From: Pseudomonadota bacterium
GTDB lineage: Bacteria; Myxococcota_A; UBA796; SXON01
Direction: 5' to 3'
Length of the DNA stretch: 11,325 nucleotides
Assembly: GCA_005776735.1 (NCBI GenBank)
Contig: SXOM01000580.1
Span: 1-11,325, forward strand
Shown here: piece after piece, positions 1 to 7,778 of the stretch
How positions within the stretch are numbered: the first letter of the stretch is position 1
Layout: each line of letters opens with the position of its first letter
Notes under the pieces: model-generated
Told to the model about the DNA's origin: nothing
What the model saw: only the letters and a program-made list of their open reading frames with translations
The model's database searches: none
Made by a program: the position numbers and the translations under genes

Positions 1-54
1 CCAACGTGCGGCGCTCACGGCGCGCCCGGGGGCGCCGAGCCCACGAAGACGCCG

Positions 55-1239
55 ATGGTGCCGCGCTCGGACATGGCGCCGGCTAACCCGGAGCCGAGTC
101 GACGGGGCGGCGCCAGCGGCCCGTCCCGAAGCGCGCCGGTCGGCGACGCCATCGCCCGCGCCGTATCGCGCGTGGGTTATCCGGCGCCCGTGGAACTCCC
201 CCCGCTCCCGCCGCCGCTGGATTCGCCACTCGCGCCGGTCGTGCTGGTCTTCCTGGTCGCGCTCGGCCTCCTGCTCGGGGTGCGGGCGGCGGTGCTCTCG
301 TGGCTGGGCACGCTCACCGGGCGCACCTCGAGCACCGTCGACGACTTCGTGCTCGACGCCGTGCGGCTCCCGTCGTTGTTCTGGGTGGTGGCGCTCGCGG
401 CCGACCTGTCCCTGCGCGCATCGGCCCTGCCCGAGGGGGTGGTGGCGCTCGGTGGCGACGGGATCCGGGTCCTGGTCCTGGTGTCGGCCACGCTGGTCAT
501 CTCCAACGCCGCCGCGGGCCTCCTCACCGCCCGCCTCGGCCGCGCCGAAGGCGCCGGCGTCAGCGGCATCGCCCGCACCCTGGTGCGCGGGGTGGTGCTC
601 CTCGTGGGCGCCGCGGCCATCCTCAACCAGCTCGGCGTCTCGATCGGCCCGATCCTCGCCGGCCTCGGCGTCGGCGGCCTCGCCGTGGCGCTCGCGTTGC
701 AGGACACCCTGGGCAACTTCTTCGCGGGTGTCCACATCCTGTTGGAAAAGCCGTTCGCCATCGGCCACTTCATCCGGATCGACGGGGGAGAGGCGGGCTG
801 GGTCCAAGACATCGGCTGGCGTACCACCCGCATCCTGACGCTCGCCGAACACACGGTGGTCGTGCCCAACTCGCAGATTGCGGGCAGCAAGATCGTCAAC
901 ATGAACCTGCCCGACCCGACGGTGCGGGTCGAGTTCACGTTGGGCCTCGGATACGGGAGTGACCCCACCCAGGCCGAGGCGGTCCTCCTCGCGGCGGCGC
1001 GGGCCGCGGTCTCCGAGCTGCCCCAGTGTGTGACCGAACCGCCGCCCGATGTGCTGCTCGAAGGGTTCGGCGACTACGCGCTCCAGTACACCGTGCGGTT
1101 CCACATCCGGCAGGTGGCGGCGGAGCGTGTGGCGCTCCACCACGTGCGCACGCGGGTCCTCCACGCGATCCGCGCGGCCGGTCTCGAGATCCCGTTTCCC
1201 GTGCGTACCGTCCACCTGGTGCGCGAGGAGTCCCCGTGA
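55..1239 (+). CDS. MscS-family mechanosensitive ion channel
   Basis: Likely a small-conductance mechanosensitive channel of the inner membrane, which opens under membrane tension to release osmolytes. As translated from 55 (394 aa), hydrophobic segments lie at about residues 61-82, 106-125, 135-157 and 175-195. They are followed by the Gly/Ala-rich pore helix at about 200-222 and the family signature QDTLGNFFAG. Next comes the soluble beta domain (KPFAIGHFIRIDG, then W-V-Q-D-I-G-W-R-T-T-R, VVPNS) and a C-terminal alpha/beta domain. Extra N-terminal helices are common in longer MscS relatives. The start is uncertain: the frame is open to the left edge, ATG codons occur at 55 and 73, and none has a convincing ribosome site. 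The first 57 residues are Pro/Arg/Ser-rich and unlike a membrane segment. The stop overlaps the GTG of the next gene by four bases. The family call is firm; the exact N-terminus is not. Confidence 0.93.
   Translation: MVPRSDMAPANPEPSRRGGASGPSRSAPVGDAIARAVSRVGYPAPVELPPLPPPLDSPLAPVVLVFLVALGLLLGVRAAVLSWLGTLTGRTSSTVDDFVLDAVRLPSLFWVVALAADLSLRASALPEGVVALGGDGIRVLVLVSATLVISNAAAGLLTARLGRAEGAGVSGIARTLVRGVVLLVGAAAILNQLGVSIGPILAGLGVGGLAVALALQDTLGNFFAGVHILLEKPFAIGHFIRIDGGEAGWVQDIGWRTTRILTLAEHTVVVPNSQIAGSKIVNMNLPDPTVRVEFTLGLGYGSDPTQAEAVLLAAARAAVSELPQCVTEPPPDVLLEGFGDYALQYTVRFHIRQVAAERVALHHVRTRVLHAIRAAGLEIPFPVRTVHLVREESP
1225..1230 (+). promoter_or_regulatory. Ribosome binding site for the RlmB-like gene
   Basis: GAGGAG lies five bases before a GTG at 1236, inside the last codons of the upstream channel gene. 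It supports the GTG start over the in-frame ATG at 1344, which has no such site, and suggests translational coupling through the GTGA overlap. Confidence 0.7.
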
Positions 1240-2123
1240 AACGTCCCCCCAAGCCACCGCCCGGCCGTCGCGGCGGGCCCGAGCCCCGCCCGCGACCGCC
1301 GATTCACGACACTCGGCGTTCGCCACCCGACGACCGCCACTCCATGCCGACGGGCCGCCCCCCGGTCGACGCCGTGCCGCCGGTGCGTGGGGATCGCCTG
1401 GAGGGGCGCAACGTGGTCGAGGAGGCCCTGGTGCGCCGGCGCCGCCGCGTTCATCGCATCTGGCTCGACGCGTCCGCGCGGATCGACGAGAAGCTCGAGG
1501 GGGTGCTCGCGATGGCCAAGGCGGCGGGCGTCGCCGTCGAGCCCGTGGCGCGCGCCCTGTTGGACCGGATGAGCCAGACGGGCGTACACAACGGGATCAT
1601 CGCCGAGGCCGAAGGCCTGCCGCAACCGAGTGTCAAGGAGGCCATCGCTTCGATGGGGCCCGACGGTTGTTTCGTGCTCGTCGACGAGGTGCAGTACGAA
1701 CACAACCTGGGCGCCATCTTGCGCAGCGCGCTCGGGGCGGGGGTGCACGCGGTGATCATCCCGACCGAACGCGGGAAGGGCCTCACGCCGGTGGTGCAGC
1801 GGGTGTCGATGGGCGGCGCCGAGGCGGTGCCGGTCATCCGCGAGGGCCTGTCGAGCGCGCTCGCGCAGCTCCAGCGCGCCGGGGTGCGGATCGTCGCCGC
1901 GGACATGGACGGCGTGCCGGCGTGGGACCTCGACCTGACCGGCCCCGTGGCGTTCGTGCTCGGCGGGGAGGACAAGGGCGTGAGCGACGCGCTCAAGAAG
2001 CGGGCCGACACGATTGTCGGGATTCCGCTGGCGGGTGGGCTCCAGAGCTTGAACGTGAGCGTCAGCGCCGCGGTCTTGTTGTTCGAGCGGGTGCGGCAGG
2101 TGCAGGGAACGCGCACGGAGTGA
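1236..2123 (+). CDS. rlmB: SpoU/TrmH-family 23S rRNA 2'-O-methyltransferase, RlmB-like
   Basis: Predicted SAM-dependent RNA ribose methyltransferase with a SPOUT knot fold. RlmB itself methylates the 2'-OH of G2251 in 23S rRNA. The 295-aa product shows the N-terminal family motif LEGRNVVEEAL (55-65) and a substrate-binding domain to about 140. The three SpoU motifs follow: motif 1 with N157 and R163 (HNLGAILRSA), motif 2 with E245 (LGGEDKGV) and motif 3 at 263-274 (IPLAGGLQSLNV). It is about 50 residues longer than the roughly 243-aa E. coli RlmB. The extra part is a Pro/Arg-rich, probably disordered N-terminal tail. I chose the GTG at 1236 because of the good ribosome site and the four-base overlap; the ATG at 1344 (residue 37) would remove most of the tail. 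Family membership is firm. Specificity for G2251 rather than a tRNA or another 23S site is inferred from motif resemblance. Confidence 0.88.
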   Translation: MKRPPKPPPGRRGGPEPRPRPPIHDTRRSPPDDRHSMPTGRPPVDAVPPVRGDRLEGRNVVEEALVRRRRRVHRIWLDASARIDEKLEGVLAMAKAAGVAVEPVARALLDRMSQTGVHNGIIAEAEGLPQPSVKEAIASMGPDGCFVLVDEVQYEHNLGAILRSALGAGVHAVIIPTERGKGLTPVVQRVSMGGAEAVPVIREGLSSALAQLQRAGVRIVAADMDGVPAWDLDLTGPVAFVLGGEDKGVSDALKKRADTIVGIPLAGGLQSLNVSVSAAVLLFERVRQVQGTRTE

Positions 2124-2152
2124 TGCGTCGGGTGGGCGGTGCGCCGCGACCG

Positions 2153-2169
2153 GTGGCTCGTCGAGCCGC
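2153..2169. terminator. Possible convergent-terminator hairpin
   Basis: The stem GTGGCTC / GAGCCGC (one G-T wobble) closes a three-base loop GTC between the ends of two convergent genes. No T-tract follows on either strand, so it is not a canonical intrinsic terminator. A second small stem, CGGC-TTCG-GCCG with a stable tetraloop sequence, lies at 2200-2211. The placement fits a shared termination zone, but hairpins arise easily at this base composition. The remaining bases of 2124-2247 show nothing else I can name. Confidence 0.3.
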
Positions 2170-2247
2170 GGCGCCCGCGCACCGCAGCGGGCCGCGCGCC
2201 GGCTTCGGCCGCCTTCCAGTCGGTCCCGGCGCGGCCCCCGACCGGCC

Positions 2248-3372
2248 CTACTGCAGCGCGATCAAGCGGCCGTTGGCGAGGCCGACGAACAGGCGGGTGC
2301 CGACGATGACCGGCTCGCCGGACACCGGGGCCCCGAGATCGACCGCCCAGACGCGGCCCCCGTCGTAGGTGTCGAGCCGGGCGATGTTGCCGTCGCTGTT
2401 TCCGACATACACCGAGCCGGTGGTGACCAACGGTTGGGTGGTGAACTCGGCATAGCCTTCGCTCGCCCACAACTTGCGACCGTCGTCGGCGTCGAGGGCG
2501 TAGACGTAGCCGTCCTTGTCGGGGACGTAGACGTTGTGGATGTCGGCACCGACGGCGGCGAGCGGCTGGAAATCGCTGCGGAAACGCCAACGCTCCTTGC
2601 TCAGGAGCGGACCCCACCGACCATAGGCCACCACCCCGCCGGGCTCGCCATCGGCAGCGACGATGCTGACATACACGTTGTCCTCGTCGAGCGCGGGGCC
2701 GGCGGCGGGGAGGCCGGGGAGCACGACCTGCCACTCGACGCCCTTCGGGCCGACCGCGAGGAGGGTGCCATCGGTGTTGGCCAGGTAGAGGGTGCTCTCG
2801 TCGGCCGCGGCACGGCCCACGGGGTGTTTGCCCGTGGCGTGGAGCCAGCCGGCGTTGGTGGCGACGACGCCCTCTTCGGTGACCCAGGCCCAGCCGCCGT
2901 CGATCGCGACCGGCGGCCCGACCAGCGGGCCGCCCCGTTCGGTCGTGGAGCGGGCCTTGCCCGTGGCCCGGTCGAGAAAGTGCACCCGGCCGTCGCCCCC
3001 GCCCGCCACCACGGTCTCGCCGGCCAACGCGGCGCCTTCGACGCCGTCGATGCGGGCCTCCCACGCACGTCGACCGTCGTGGGTGTAGGCGCTGACGCGG
3101 CCGTCGGCGACCGCGTACACCTGGCTCTCGTCGGCCAGGAGCGGCGCGAGGATCGGGCCGCCGAGGGTGACGCCCCACACGACCTCGGGCTTGCGGAGGA
3201 TGGGCTCGGCGTACGTCCACCCCGCCTGCCAGCTCGGGCGTGGCGGCGTCTCCTGGCTGGGCGGCGGCGGAGGGGCCTCCACTTCGGGCTTCGGGGCGGT
3301 GACGGCGGGCACCTTGCGGGCGTCGACCGCGGCGACGCAGGCGAAGAGGAGCGTGAGGATCAGCGTGCTCAT
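2248..3372 (-). CDS. PQQ-repeat beta-propeller envelope protein (BamB-like)
   Basis: Predicted exported 374-aa protein. A hydrophobic N-terminus (MSTLILTLLFAC) is followed by a Pro/Glu-rich linker (about residues 23-48) and then a run of propeller-blade repeats. Typical blade pieces are VYAVADGRVSAYTHDGRRAWE, VHFLDRATGK, VYALDADDGRKLW, IARLDTYDGGRVWAVDL and LFVGLANGRLIALQ. This pattern belongs to PQQ-like / BamB-type propellers, which usually act as scaffolds or assembly factors; PQQ binding itself cannot be claimed. C12 in LLFAC could be a lipobox cysteine, but Phe at -2 is unusual and the N-terminus has no Lys or Arg before the hydrophobic stretch. The start overlaps the response-regulator stop (ATGA, four bases), so the two are probably translated together. 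It is the last gene of the minus-strand run. It is not necessarily the true BamB of the outer-membrane assembly machine. Confidence 0.85.
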   Translation of the reverse strand: MSTLILTLLFACVAAVDARKVPAVTAPKPEVEAPPPPPSQETPPRPSWQAGWTYAEPILRKPEVVWGVTLGGPILAPLLADESQVYAVADGRVSAYTHDGRRAWEARIDGVEGAALAGETVVAGGGDGRVHFLDRATGKARSTTERGGPLVGPPVAIDGGWAWVTEEGVVATNAGWLHATGKHPVGRAAADESTLYLANTDGTLLAVGPKGVEWQVVLPGLPAAGPALDEDNVYVSIVAADGEPGGVVAYGRWGPLLSKERWRFRSDFQPLAAVGADIHNVYVPDKDGYVYALDADDGRKLWASEGYAEFTTQPLVTTGSVYVGNSDGNIARLDTYDGGRVWAVDLGAPVSGEPVIVGTRLFVGLANGRLIALQ

Positions 3373-4055
3373 CCTCGGCCTGCTTCGGCCTTGAACCGAT
3401 AGCCGAGCCCACGGACCGTGAAGAAGTGGCGCGGCTCGTCGCCGTCGAGCTTCTGGCGCAGGCGGGTGATGAAGTTGTCCACGGTACGCTCGGTGCCGAA
3501 GTAGTTTTCGCCCCAGACCGCGTCGAGGATCATCTGGCGGGTCACGACGCGGCCGTCGTGGCGCGACAGGTACTGGAGAAGTTGCAGCTCGCGCGCGGTC
3601 ATCTCGACGGGGGCGCCCGCGCGGCGCACCTCGCCGGCGCCGAAGTCGGCCTCGACCTCGCCGAATCGAAGCACGGTGTTGTTCGCGGCGCGGCCGCGGC
3701 GCAGGTGGGCCTTGATGCGGGCGGTGAGCTCGGCGAGGCCGAACGGCTTGGTGACGAAGTCGTCGGCCCCGGTGTCCAGGCCCATGACCTTGTCGGGCTC
3801 GCTGCCCTTGGCGCTGAGGATGACGATGGGCATGGTGAGGCCGCGTCGGCGCAGCTCGCGACACACCTCGTACCCGTTCATGGCGGGGAGCATGAGGTCG
3901 AGGAGCACCAGGTCGGGCTTCCATTCGGTCGCGCTGCGAAGGCCGGCCGGGCCGTCCATCGCGGCCCGGACCTCGTACCCGTCGAGGCTGAGGTTGAGCT
4001 CGAGCCCGCGCACGATGGAGGGGTCGTCTTCGATGAGCAGGATGCGGTCGGCCAC
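3369..4055 (-). CDS. OmpR/PhoB-family response regulator
   Basis: Two-component transcription regulator of 228 aa. The receiver domain (about 3-118) has the acidic pair D10-D11, phosphoacceptor D53 (LVLLDLMLP), S81 and K103 (VTKPF), so it looks fully phosphorylatable. The winged-helix DNA-binding domain (about 128-224) has the OmpR-type MTARELQLLQYL helix, recognition helix ERTVDNFITRLRQKL (189-203) and wing VRGLGYRFK. The start is a GTG, chosen because the receiver fold begins immediately after it (ADRILLIEDD). No ATG is available and no clear ribosome site is seen, so translation may depend on the CorA gene ending 29 bases upstream. It overlaps the next gene by four bases. No histidine kinase is encoded in this window, so its partner and target promoters are unknown. 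Confidence 0.94.
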   Translation of the reverse strand: MADRILLIEDDPSIVRGLELNLSLDGYEVRAAMDGPAGLRSATEWKPDLVLLDLMLPAMNGYEVCRELRRRGLTMPIVILSAKGSEPDKVMGLDTGADDFVTKPFGLAELTARIKAHLRRGRAANNTVLRFGEVEADFGAGEVRRAGAPVEMTARELQLLQYLSRHDGRVVTRQMILDAVWGENYFGTERTVDNFITRLRQKLDGDEPRHFFTVRGLGYRFKAEAGRG

Positions 4056-4084
4056 GCGGGAGGGTAACGCGGCGCGCCGCCGGC

Positions 4085-5038
4085 CTACATCCAGCCCTTG
4101 CGCCGGAACCAGCCGAGCAGGCCCGCGGCGCTGGCCACCATCAACGCCACCGCGCTCCAGAAGCCGAAGCGGTCGTGCTGGGTGGGGATGACGTCGAAGT
4201 TCATGCCGAAGACGCCGGAGATGACCGTCATCGGCAAGAGCAGGGTGCTCACGATGGCGAGGTACTTCATCACCCGGTTGAGTCGCTCGTTGCTGCGCTC
4301 CATGTGCAGGCGCATGATGCCGTCGCACACCTCCTTCAACAGGTGCACGGTGTCGTTGATCGCCTCGATGTGGTCGAGCACATCGCGGAAGTAGACGCGG
4401 CTGGACTCGATGGTGTCGGGGCCGTCCATCAGGCGACGGACGATCTCCTGGAGCGGCGCCATCTGGCGGAGCGTCACCAGGAGGCGTCGGCGCACCTGGA
4501 CGAGGCGCTCGATCTGCGGCTGTTCGGGGTGCTCCTCCATCTGGTCCTCGATGCCGTCCAGCGCCTCCTCCCAGGTGTGCAACAGTGGCATGAACTCGTC
4601 GACGATCGCGTCCAAGAGCGCGTGGAGGAGGCGATCGGCCCCCCCGCCGACGCGGTCGGGGTCTTCGGTGCACAGGCGGGCGACCACGTCGATTGCGGCG
4701 CAGGGGGCCTGGCGCACGGTGACCACGAGGCCCGGCCGGTAGAAGACCCGCACGGGCTGGGTGTCGAGGTCGGCGTCGGTGCTCTGGTCGAGCGCCTGGA
4801 GCACCAGGAAGTCGTGCCCGGGAAAACGTTCGTACTTCGCCCGCCGCTGGTCGTGGATACAATCTTCGAGCGCCAGCGGGTGAAACCGCCATTCGGGGGG
4901 CAGGACCGCGAGCCCGATCTCGGTGGTGGCGACCAGGTCGACCCAGACCGTCGCGCCGGCCGGCGCTCGACGTGCACACTCGATGCCGTCTTCGGTCTGG
5001 ACGTGGCCGTCCGCGTACAGGACGCGGGTGCGGACCAC
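4085..5038 (-). CDS. corA: CorA-family divalent metal ion transporter
   Basis: Predicted inner-membrane Mg2+/Co2+ channel protein that works as a pentamer. The 317-aa product has a cytoplasmic alpha/beta domain (about 1-130) and a long helical region with the stalk-like stretch MERSNERLNRVMKYLAIVST. It ends with two transmembrane helices at about 260-277 and 293-310. The signature GMN is present at 278-280 and the C-terminus is basic (RRKGWM). The loop after GMN reads NFDVIPTQHDRFGFW; it lacks the acidic MPEL found in classical CorA, so cation preference cannot be assigned from motif alone. The start is a GTG placed directly after the TAG of the lipoprotein gene with no gap. No ribosome site is visible, which suggests coupling by re-initiation. 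Family call firm; substrate inferred. Confidence 0.92.
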   Translation of the reverse strand: MVRTRVLYADGHVQTEDGIECARRAPAGATVWVDLVATTEIGLAVLPPEWRFHPLALEDCIHDQRRAKYERFPGHDFLVLQALDQSTDADLDTQPVRVFYRPGLVVTVRQAPCAAIDVVARLCTEDPDRVGGGADRLLHALLDAIVDEFMPLLHTWEEALDGIEDQMEEHPEQPQIERLVQVRRRLLVTLRQMAPLQEIVRRLMDGPDTIESSRVYFRDVLDHIEAINDTVHLLKEVCDGIMRLHMERSNERLNRVMKYLAIVSTLLLPMTVISGVFGMNFDVIPTQHDRFGFWSAVALMVASAAGLLGWFRRKGWM

Positions 5039-7756
5039 CTAGTCGACCCAGTCGATGCTGGTCTCGGACTCGGTCGGGGTGTCGGTGAGCCAGGTGACGG
5101 TGTACGGCGCCTGGTCGGGGAACGCGGCGACATCGGTGCCCTCGACCGGGTCGTCGATGATGGCCGCCACCCACACGCCGTCGGCGCTCACCCGCACCCG
5201 CCGGTACGTGGTGCCGGCGCTGCCGACATGGAGCACCTGGTCGTCGCTGTAGTCGATGTTGCTGACGTGGAGCGCGTCGCCGACCGTGTAGAAGACACGC
5301 CGTGCGCTGGTCACCGCCCACACCCGCTCGTCCTCGCCGGAGGTGAGCCAGGTGACGTGCGAGGAGCCGTCCATCTCGTAGAGGTGGACGTCGCCGGTGC
5401 ACGCCAGGGCCACGGTGTCGGCGTCCCACCACGTCGGGTGGGCGCAGTCGCTGCCGGCGATGGTCGTCGGCGCGCGGCTCCCGTTGACCGGCGTGACCTC
5501 GATCGCGGAGTCCTTGCGCGTGCTCGCCAACCACACGCTGTCGGCGCTGAACGCGAGCCCGTCGACGTCGGTGCCGGCGCTCGTGGAGAGCTGACGGACC
5601 GTGTCGCCGGCGAGATCGTAGATCCACACGGCGGAGTTGGTGGCGCCGTAGCCCTGCAGCGCGACCACCGTGCTGTCGGGCGCGATGCGGAGCGCCGACC
5701 AGTACGAGGTGGCCGAGCCGAAGTTGGCCCAGCCGGCGCCGGTGGCGTCGCCGCCCCAGGCGTACACGTTGAGCAGGCCGAGCAACAGGTCGGCCGTGGC
5801 GTCGACCTGGACGTCGGTGAGGCTGATCACCGCGCCCGACACCAGCATCGTCTCGGTGCTGCCGCCGCCGGTGACCTGCCAGACGTACTTGTCCATGGCG
5901 ACGACCAGCGCCGGAGGCATGCCCGCGTCGGCGGAGAGGTCGAGCTCGGTGCAGCCCGCGCTCGCGGGCTGGTCGTCGAAGGTGGTGACCCCCCAGTCGC
6001 CGCCCCACATCGCGCCCGTGCCCGAACCGCCGGTGCTCAGCGTGTAGCTGCCGTCGGCGCCGGTGGTCGCGGTGTCCCAGCTCGAGGAGGTGAACGTGAC
6101 CCCCGCCGCGGGCGCGCCGCCTTCGCCGTAGACGGTGCCCGACACGCAGCCCGCCTCGCCGAAGAGGAGGCTGGGGCCGGCGAAACATTCGCCCGCCTGG
6201 CACGAGCCGGCCACCGCGTCGACGGCGAGGGTGGCCTCGACGGTCAGGGCCTGGGCGCCGAGGAGCGCGCTGGCGACGTACGTGGTGGTGCCGTCTTCGC
6301 TGGAGACGCACGCGTCGCCGTCGGCGTCGGTGGTGGCCCAGGCGCCACTGGTGTGGGTGACGACCACCCCCGAGGCGGCGCCGGCGCTGTCGGCGACATC
6401 GACCGCGACGCAGCTCTCCGGGGCCTGGAGGTTGCCGAGCCGCGTGCAGGTGGCGGCCTCGGGCGTGGTGCCCTCGCTCACGGAGAAGGACTTGGACAGG
6501 CCGCCCGGCCCGCTCAGGTGGAAGGCGCTGCCGGCGCGGGCGTAGAAGGTGAGCGTGCTGTCGGCGGCGCTCAGCGCGACGGCGCCCTCTTCCCAGGTGA
6601 ACGGGGAGGGGGCCATCACCGAGCCGTCCGCGGCGTAGAGGTTGCCGGTGGCACAACCGGCGGCGGTGAGCGCGACGTTGCCGATGTCGGTGCAGTCGGT
6701 GCACGTGTCGGGGTCGCCGGCCGCGGCCGTGCTCGCGGTGCCCATCCACACCGCACCGTTGGGGTCGGTGTACTCGACCATGAGCGCGGCCGAGGTGGCC
6801 GAACCGCCGACGCAGAAGGTGCCGTCGGCCGCGGTGGTGGCCTCGTCGACCCAGCTCGCACGGCCCGCGCTGACCGGCCGGAGGTAGGACCGCACCGTCG
6901 CGCCCGCGGCGTCGGCGCCCGTGCCGTCGACCACCTTCCCCTGGATGCAGCCCCCGGCGTCGAGGTGGCCGACGGCGTACGTCCCCCCCTCGGTCACGGT
7001 GAAGGTGGCCGCGTACCCGTCGCCGCTCGCCGCGATGGTGGCGGCGCCCACCACCGACCACCCGTCGCCGTCGGCGAGCAGGACGTCGGCCGCGCTGCCC
7101 GGCACGTCGGCGGTGATCGGGAGGACCACGGTGGCGGGGGTGCTCGCGGTGAGGCCGCCGGACGGGCCCTCCAGGGCGATGACCGCCGCGGCGACGACGG
7201 TGGCGACCTGGCCGGCGTCGTCGATGGGGCCGGCGGGGAGCGCGTGGATGCCGGCGGAGAGATCCAGCGGGTCGAACCGGACGGCCGCCCACCCGGTGCC
7301 GAGCGCACCGGCGGGCACCGTGAACGTGGCGCCCGCCTGCGCCAGGCTCGCACCGACCTCGGCGTCGACCCCCGTGGCCACGCGCACCCGGTGGAGGCCC
7401 ACCCGCGCGTCGCCCACCGAGTGCGTGTAGGTGCGGCTCGCGGTGTGGAGGCCCGCGCGCGAGAACTCCACCGCGACCGGGGCCCGCCCCTCGATCGTGA
7501 AGCTCCCGTCGGCGCCGGTCACGGCGGTGCCGTCCGCGCTCTGCACGGTGATGCCGCCCAAAGGCAGCCCGTCGGACCCGACGACCACGCCGGTGACCTG
7601 GGTGTCGGGCAGCGTGGCGGTGTCCTCGCCGGTCTCCCCGGTGTCGGCACTGTCGGCGGAGCTGTCGCCCGGCGCGTCGGGCAGGGCGGTGTCGAAGGGG
7701 ACGGAGCAGCCCACGACACACAACGTCAGGAGCAGGGAGGCGGTTCGCGACAGCAT
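5039..7756 (-). CDS. Large modular lipoprotein: acidic linker, cysteine-marked Ig-like modules, C-terminal propeller
   Basis: This 905-aa protein begins with a clear lipoprotein signal: R4, a hydrophobic core and lipobox VVGC (C17). An Asp/Ser/Thr/Gly-rich linker (about 18-52) follows, typical of surface lipoproteins of myxobacteria-like genomes. Residues about 53-130 resemble a carboxypeptidase-regulatory-like beta-sandwich (VTGVVVGSDGLPLGGITVQ, then G-A-D-G-S-F-T-I). Further modules start at cysteines: C270 (GCIQGKVVDGTG), C368 (GCATGNLYAADG), C449 (SCVAVDVADSAG) and C537 (GCVSGTVYGEGG). Several are closed by TADGTFCV- or GADGSYTL-type turns. From about 620 the sequence changes to WD40/TolB-like blades (for example LRIAPDSTVVALQG, VWIYDLAGDTVRQLS, LAFSADSVWLAS, VRVSADGVWVAAI). 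It is likely tethered in the outer membrane or periplasm; no enzyme motif is visible. It starts 22 bases after the kinase gene without a strong ribosome site and abuts CorA. The role is unknown; binding or structural function is inferred from the folds. Confidence 0.88.
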   Translation of the reverse strand: MLSRTASLLLTLCVVGCSVPFDTALPDAPGDSSADSADTGETGEDTATLPDTQVTGVVVGSDGLPLGGITVQSADGTAVTGADGSFTIEGRAPVAVEFSRAGLHTASRTYTHSVGDARVGLHRVRVATGVDAEVGASLAQAGATFTVPAGALGTGWAAVRFDPLDLSAGIHALPAGPIDDAGQVATVVAAAVIALEGPSGGLTASTPATVVLPITADVPGSAADVLLADGDGWSVVGAATIAASGDGYAATFTVTEGGTYAVGHLDAGGCIQGKVVDGTGADAAGATVRSYLRPVSAGRASWVDEATTAADGTFCVGGSATSAALMVEYTDPNGAVWMGTASTAAAGDPDTCTDCTDIGNVALTAAGCATGNLYAADGSVMAPSPFTWEEGAVALSAADSTLTFYARAGSAFHLSGPGGLSKSFSVSEGTTPEAATCTRLGNLQAPESCVAVDVADSAGAASGVVVTHTSGAWATTDADGDACVSSEDGTTTYVASALLGAQALTVEATLAVDAVAGSCQAGECFAGPSLLFGEAGCVSGTVYGEGGAPAAGVTFTSSSWDTATTGADGSYTLSTGGSGTGAMWGGDWGVTTFDDQPASAGCTELDLSADAGMPPALVVAMDKYVWQVTGGGSTETMLVSGAVISLTDVQVDATADLLLGLLNVYAWGGDATGAGWANFGSATSYWSALRIAPDSTVVALQGYGATNSAVWIYDLAGDTVRQLSTSAGTDVDGLAFSADSVWLASTRKDSAIEVTPVNGSRAPTTIAGSDCAHPTWWDADTVALACTGDVHLYEMDGSSHVTWLTSGEDERVWAVTSARRVFYTVGDALHVSNIDYSDDQVLHVGSAGTTYRRVRVSADGVWVAAIIDDPVEGTDVAAFPDQAPYTVTWLTDTPTESETSIDWVD

Positions 7757-7778
7757 GGCCGCGGCAGTGTATCCCCGT

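Noticed and set aside
18..37. Six-base GC stem (CGGCGC/GCGCCG) at the left edge as a terminator of an upstream gene
   Set aside because: No T-tract, and the region is open in the channel's frame to the window edge. Such stems are expected by chance at this composition.
2124..2247. Possible small gene or RNA between the convergent genes
   Set aside because: Only short GC-rich hairpins are visible; there is no start with a ribosome site and no recognisable RNA fold.
4056..7721. Extension of the response-regulator frame upstream into a 1450-residue protein
   Set aside because: The upstream part is Arg/Gly/His-rich shadow translation crossing the CorA and lipoprotein genes. The receiver domain begins right after the GTG at 4055.
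5039..7756. Frequent short repeats in the lipoprotein gene as a CRISPR-like or transposon array
   Set aside because: They are codon-level repeats of Thr, Asp, Gly and Ala within beta-sandwich modules, not regularly spaced identical repeats with unique spacers.
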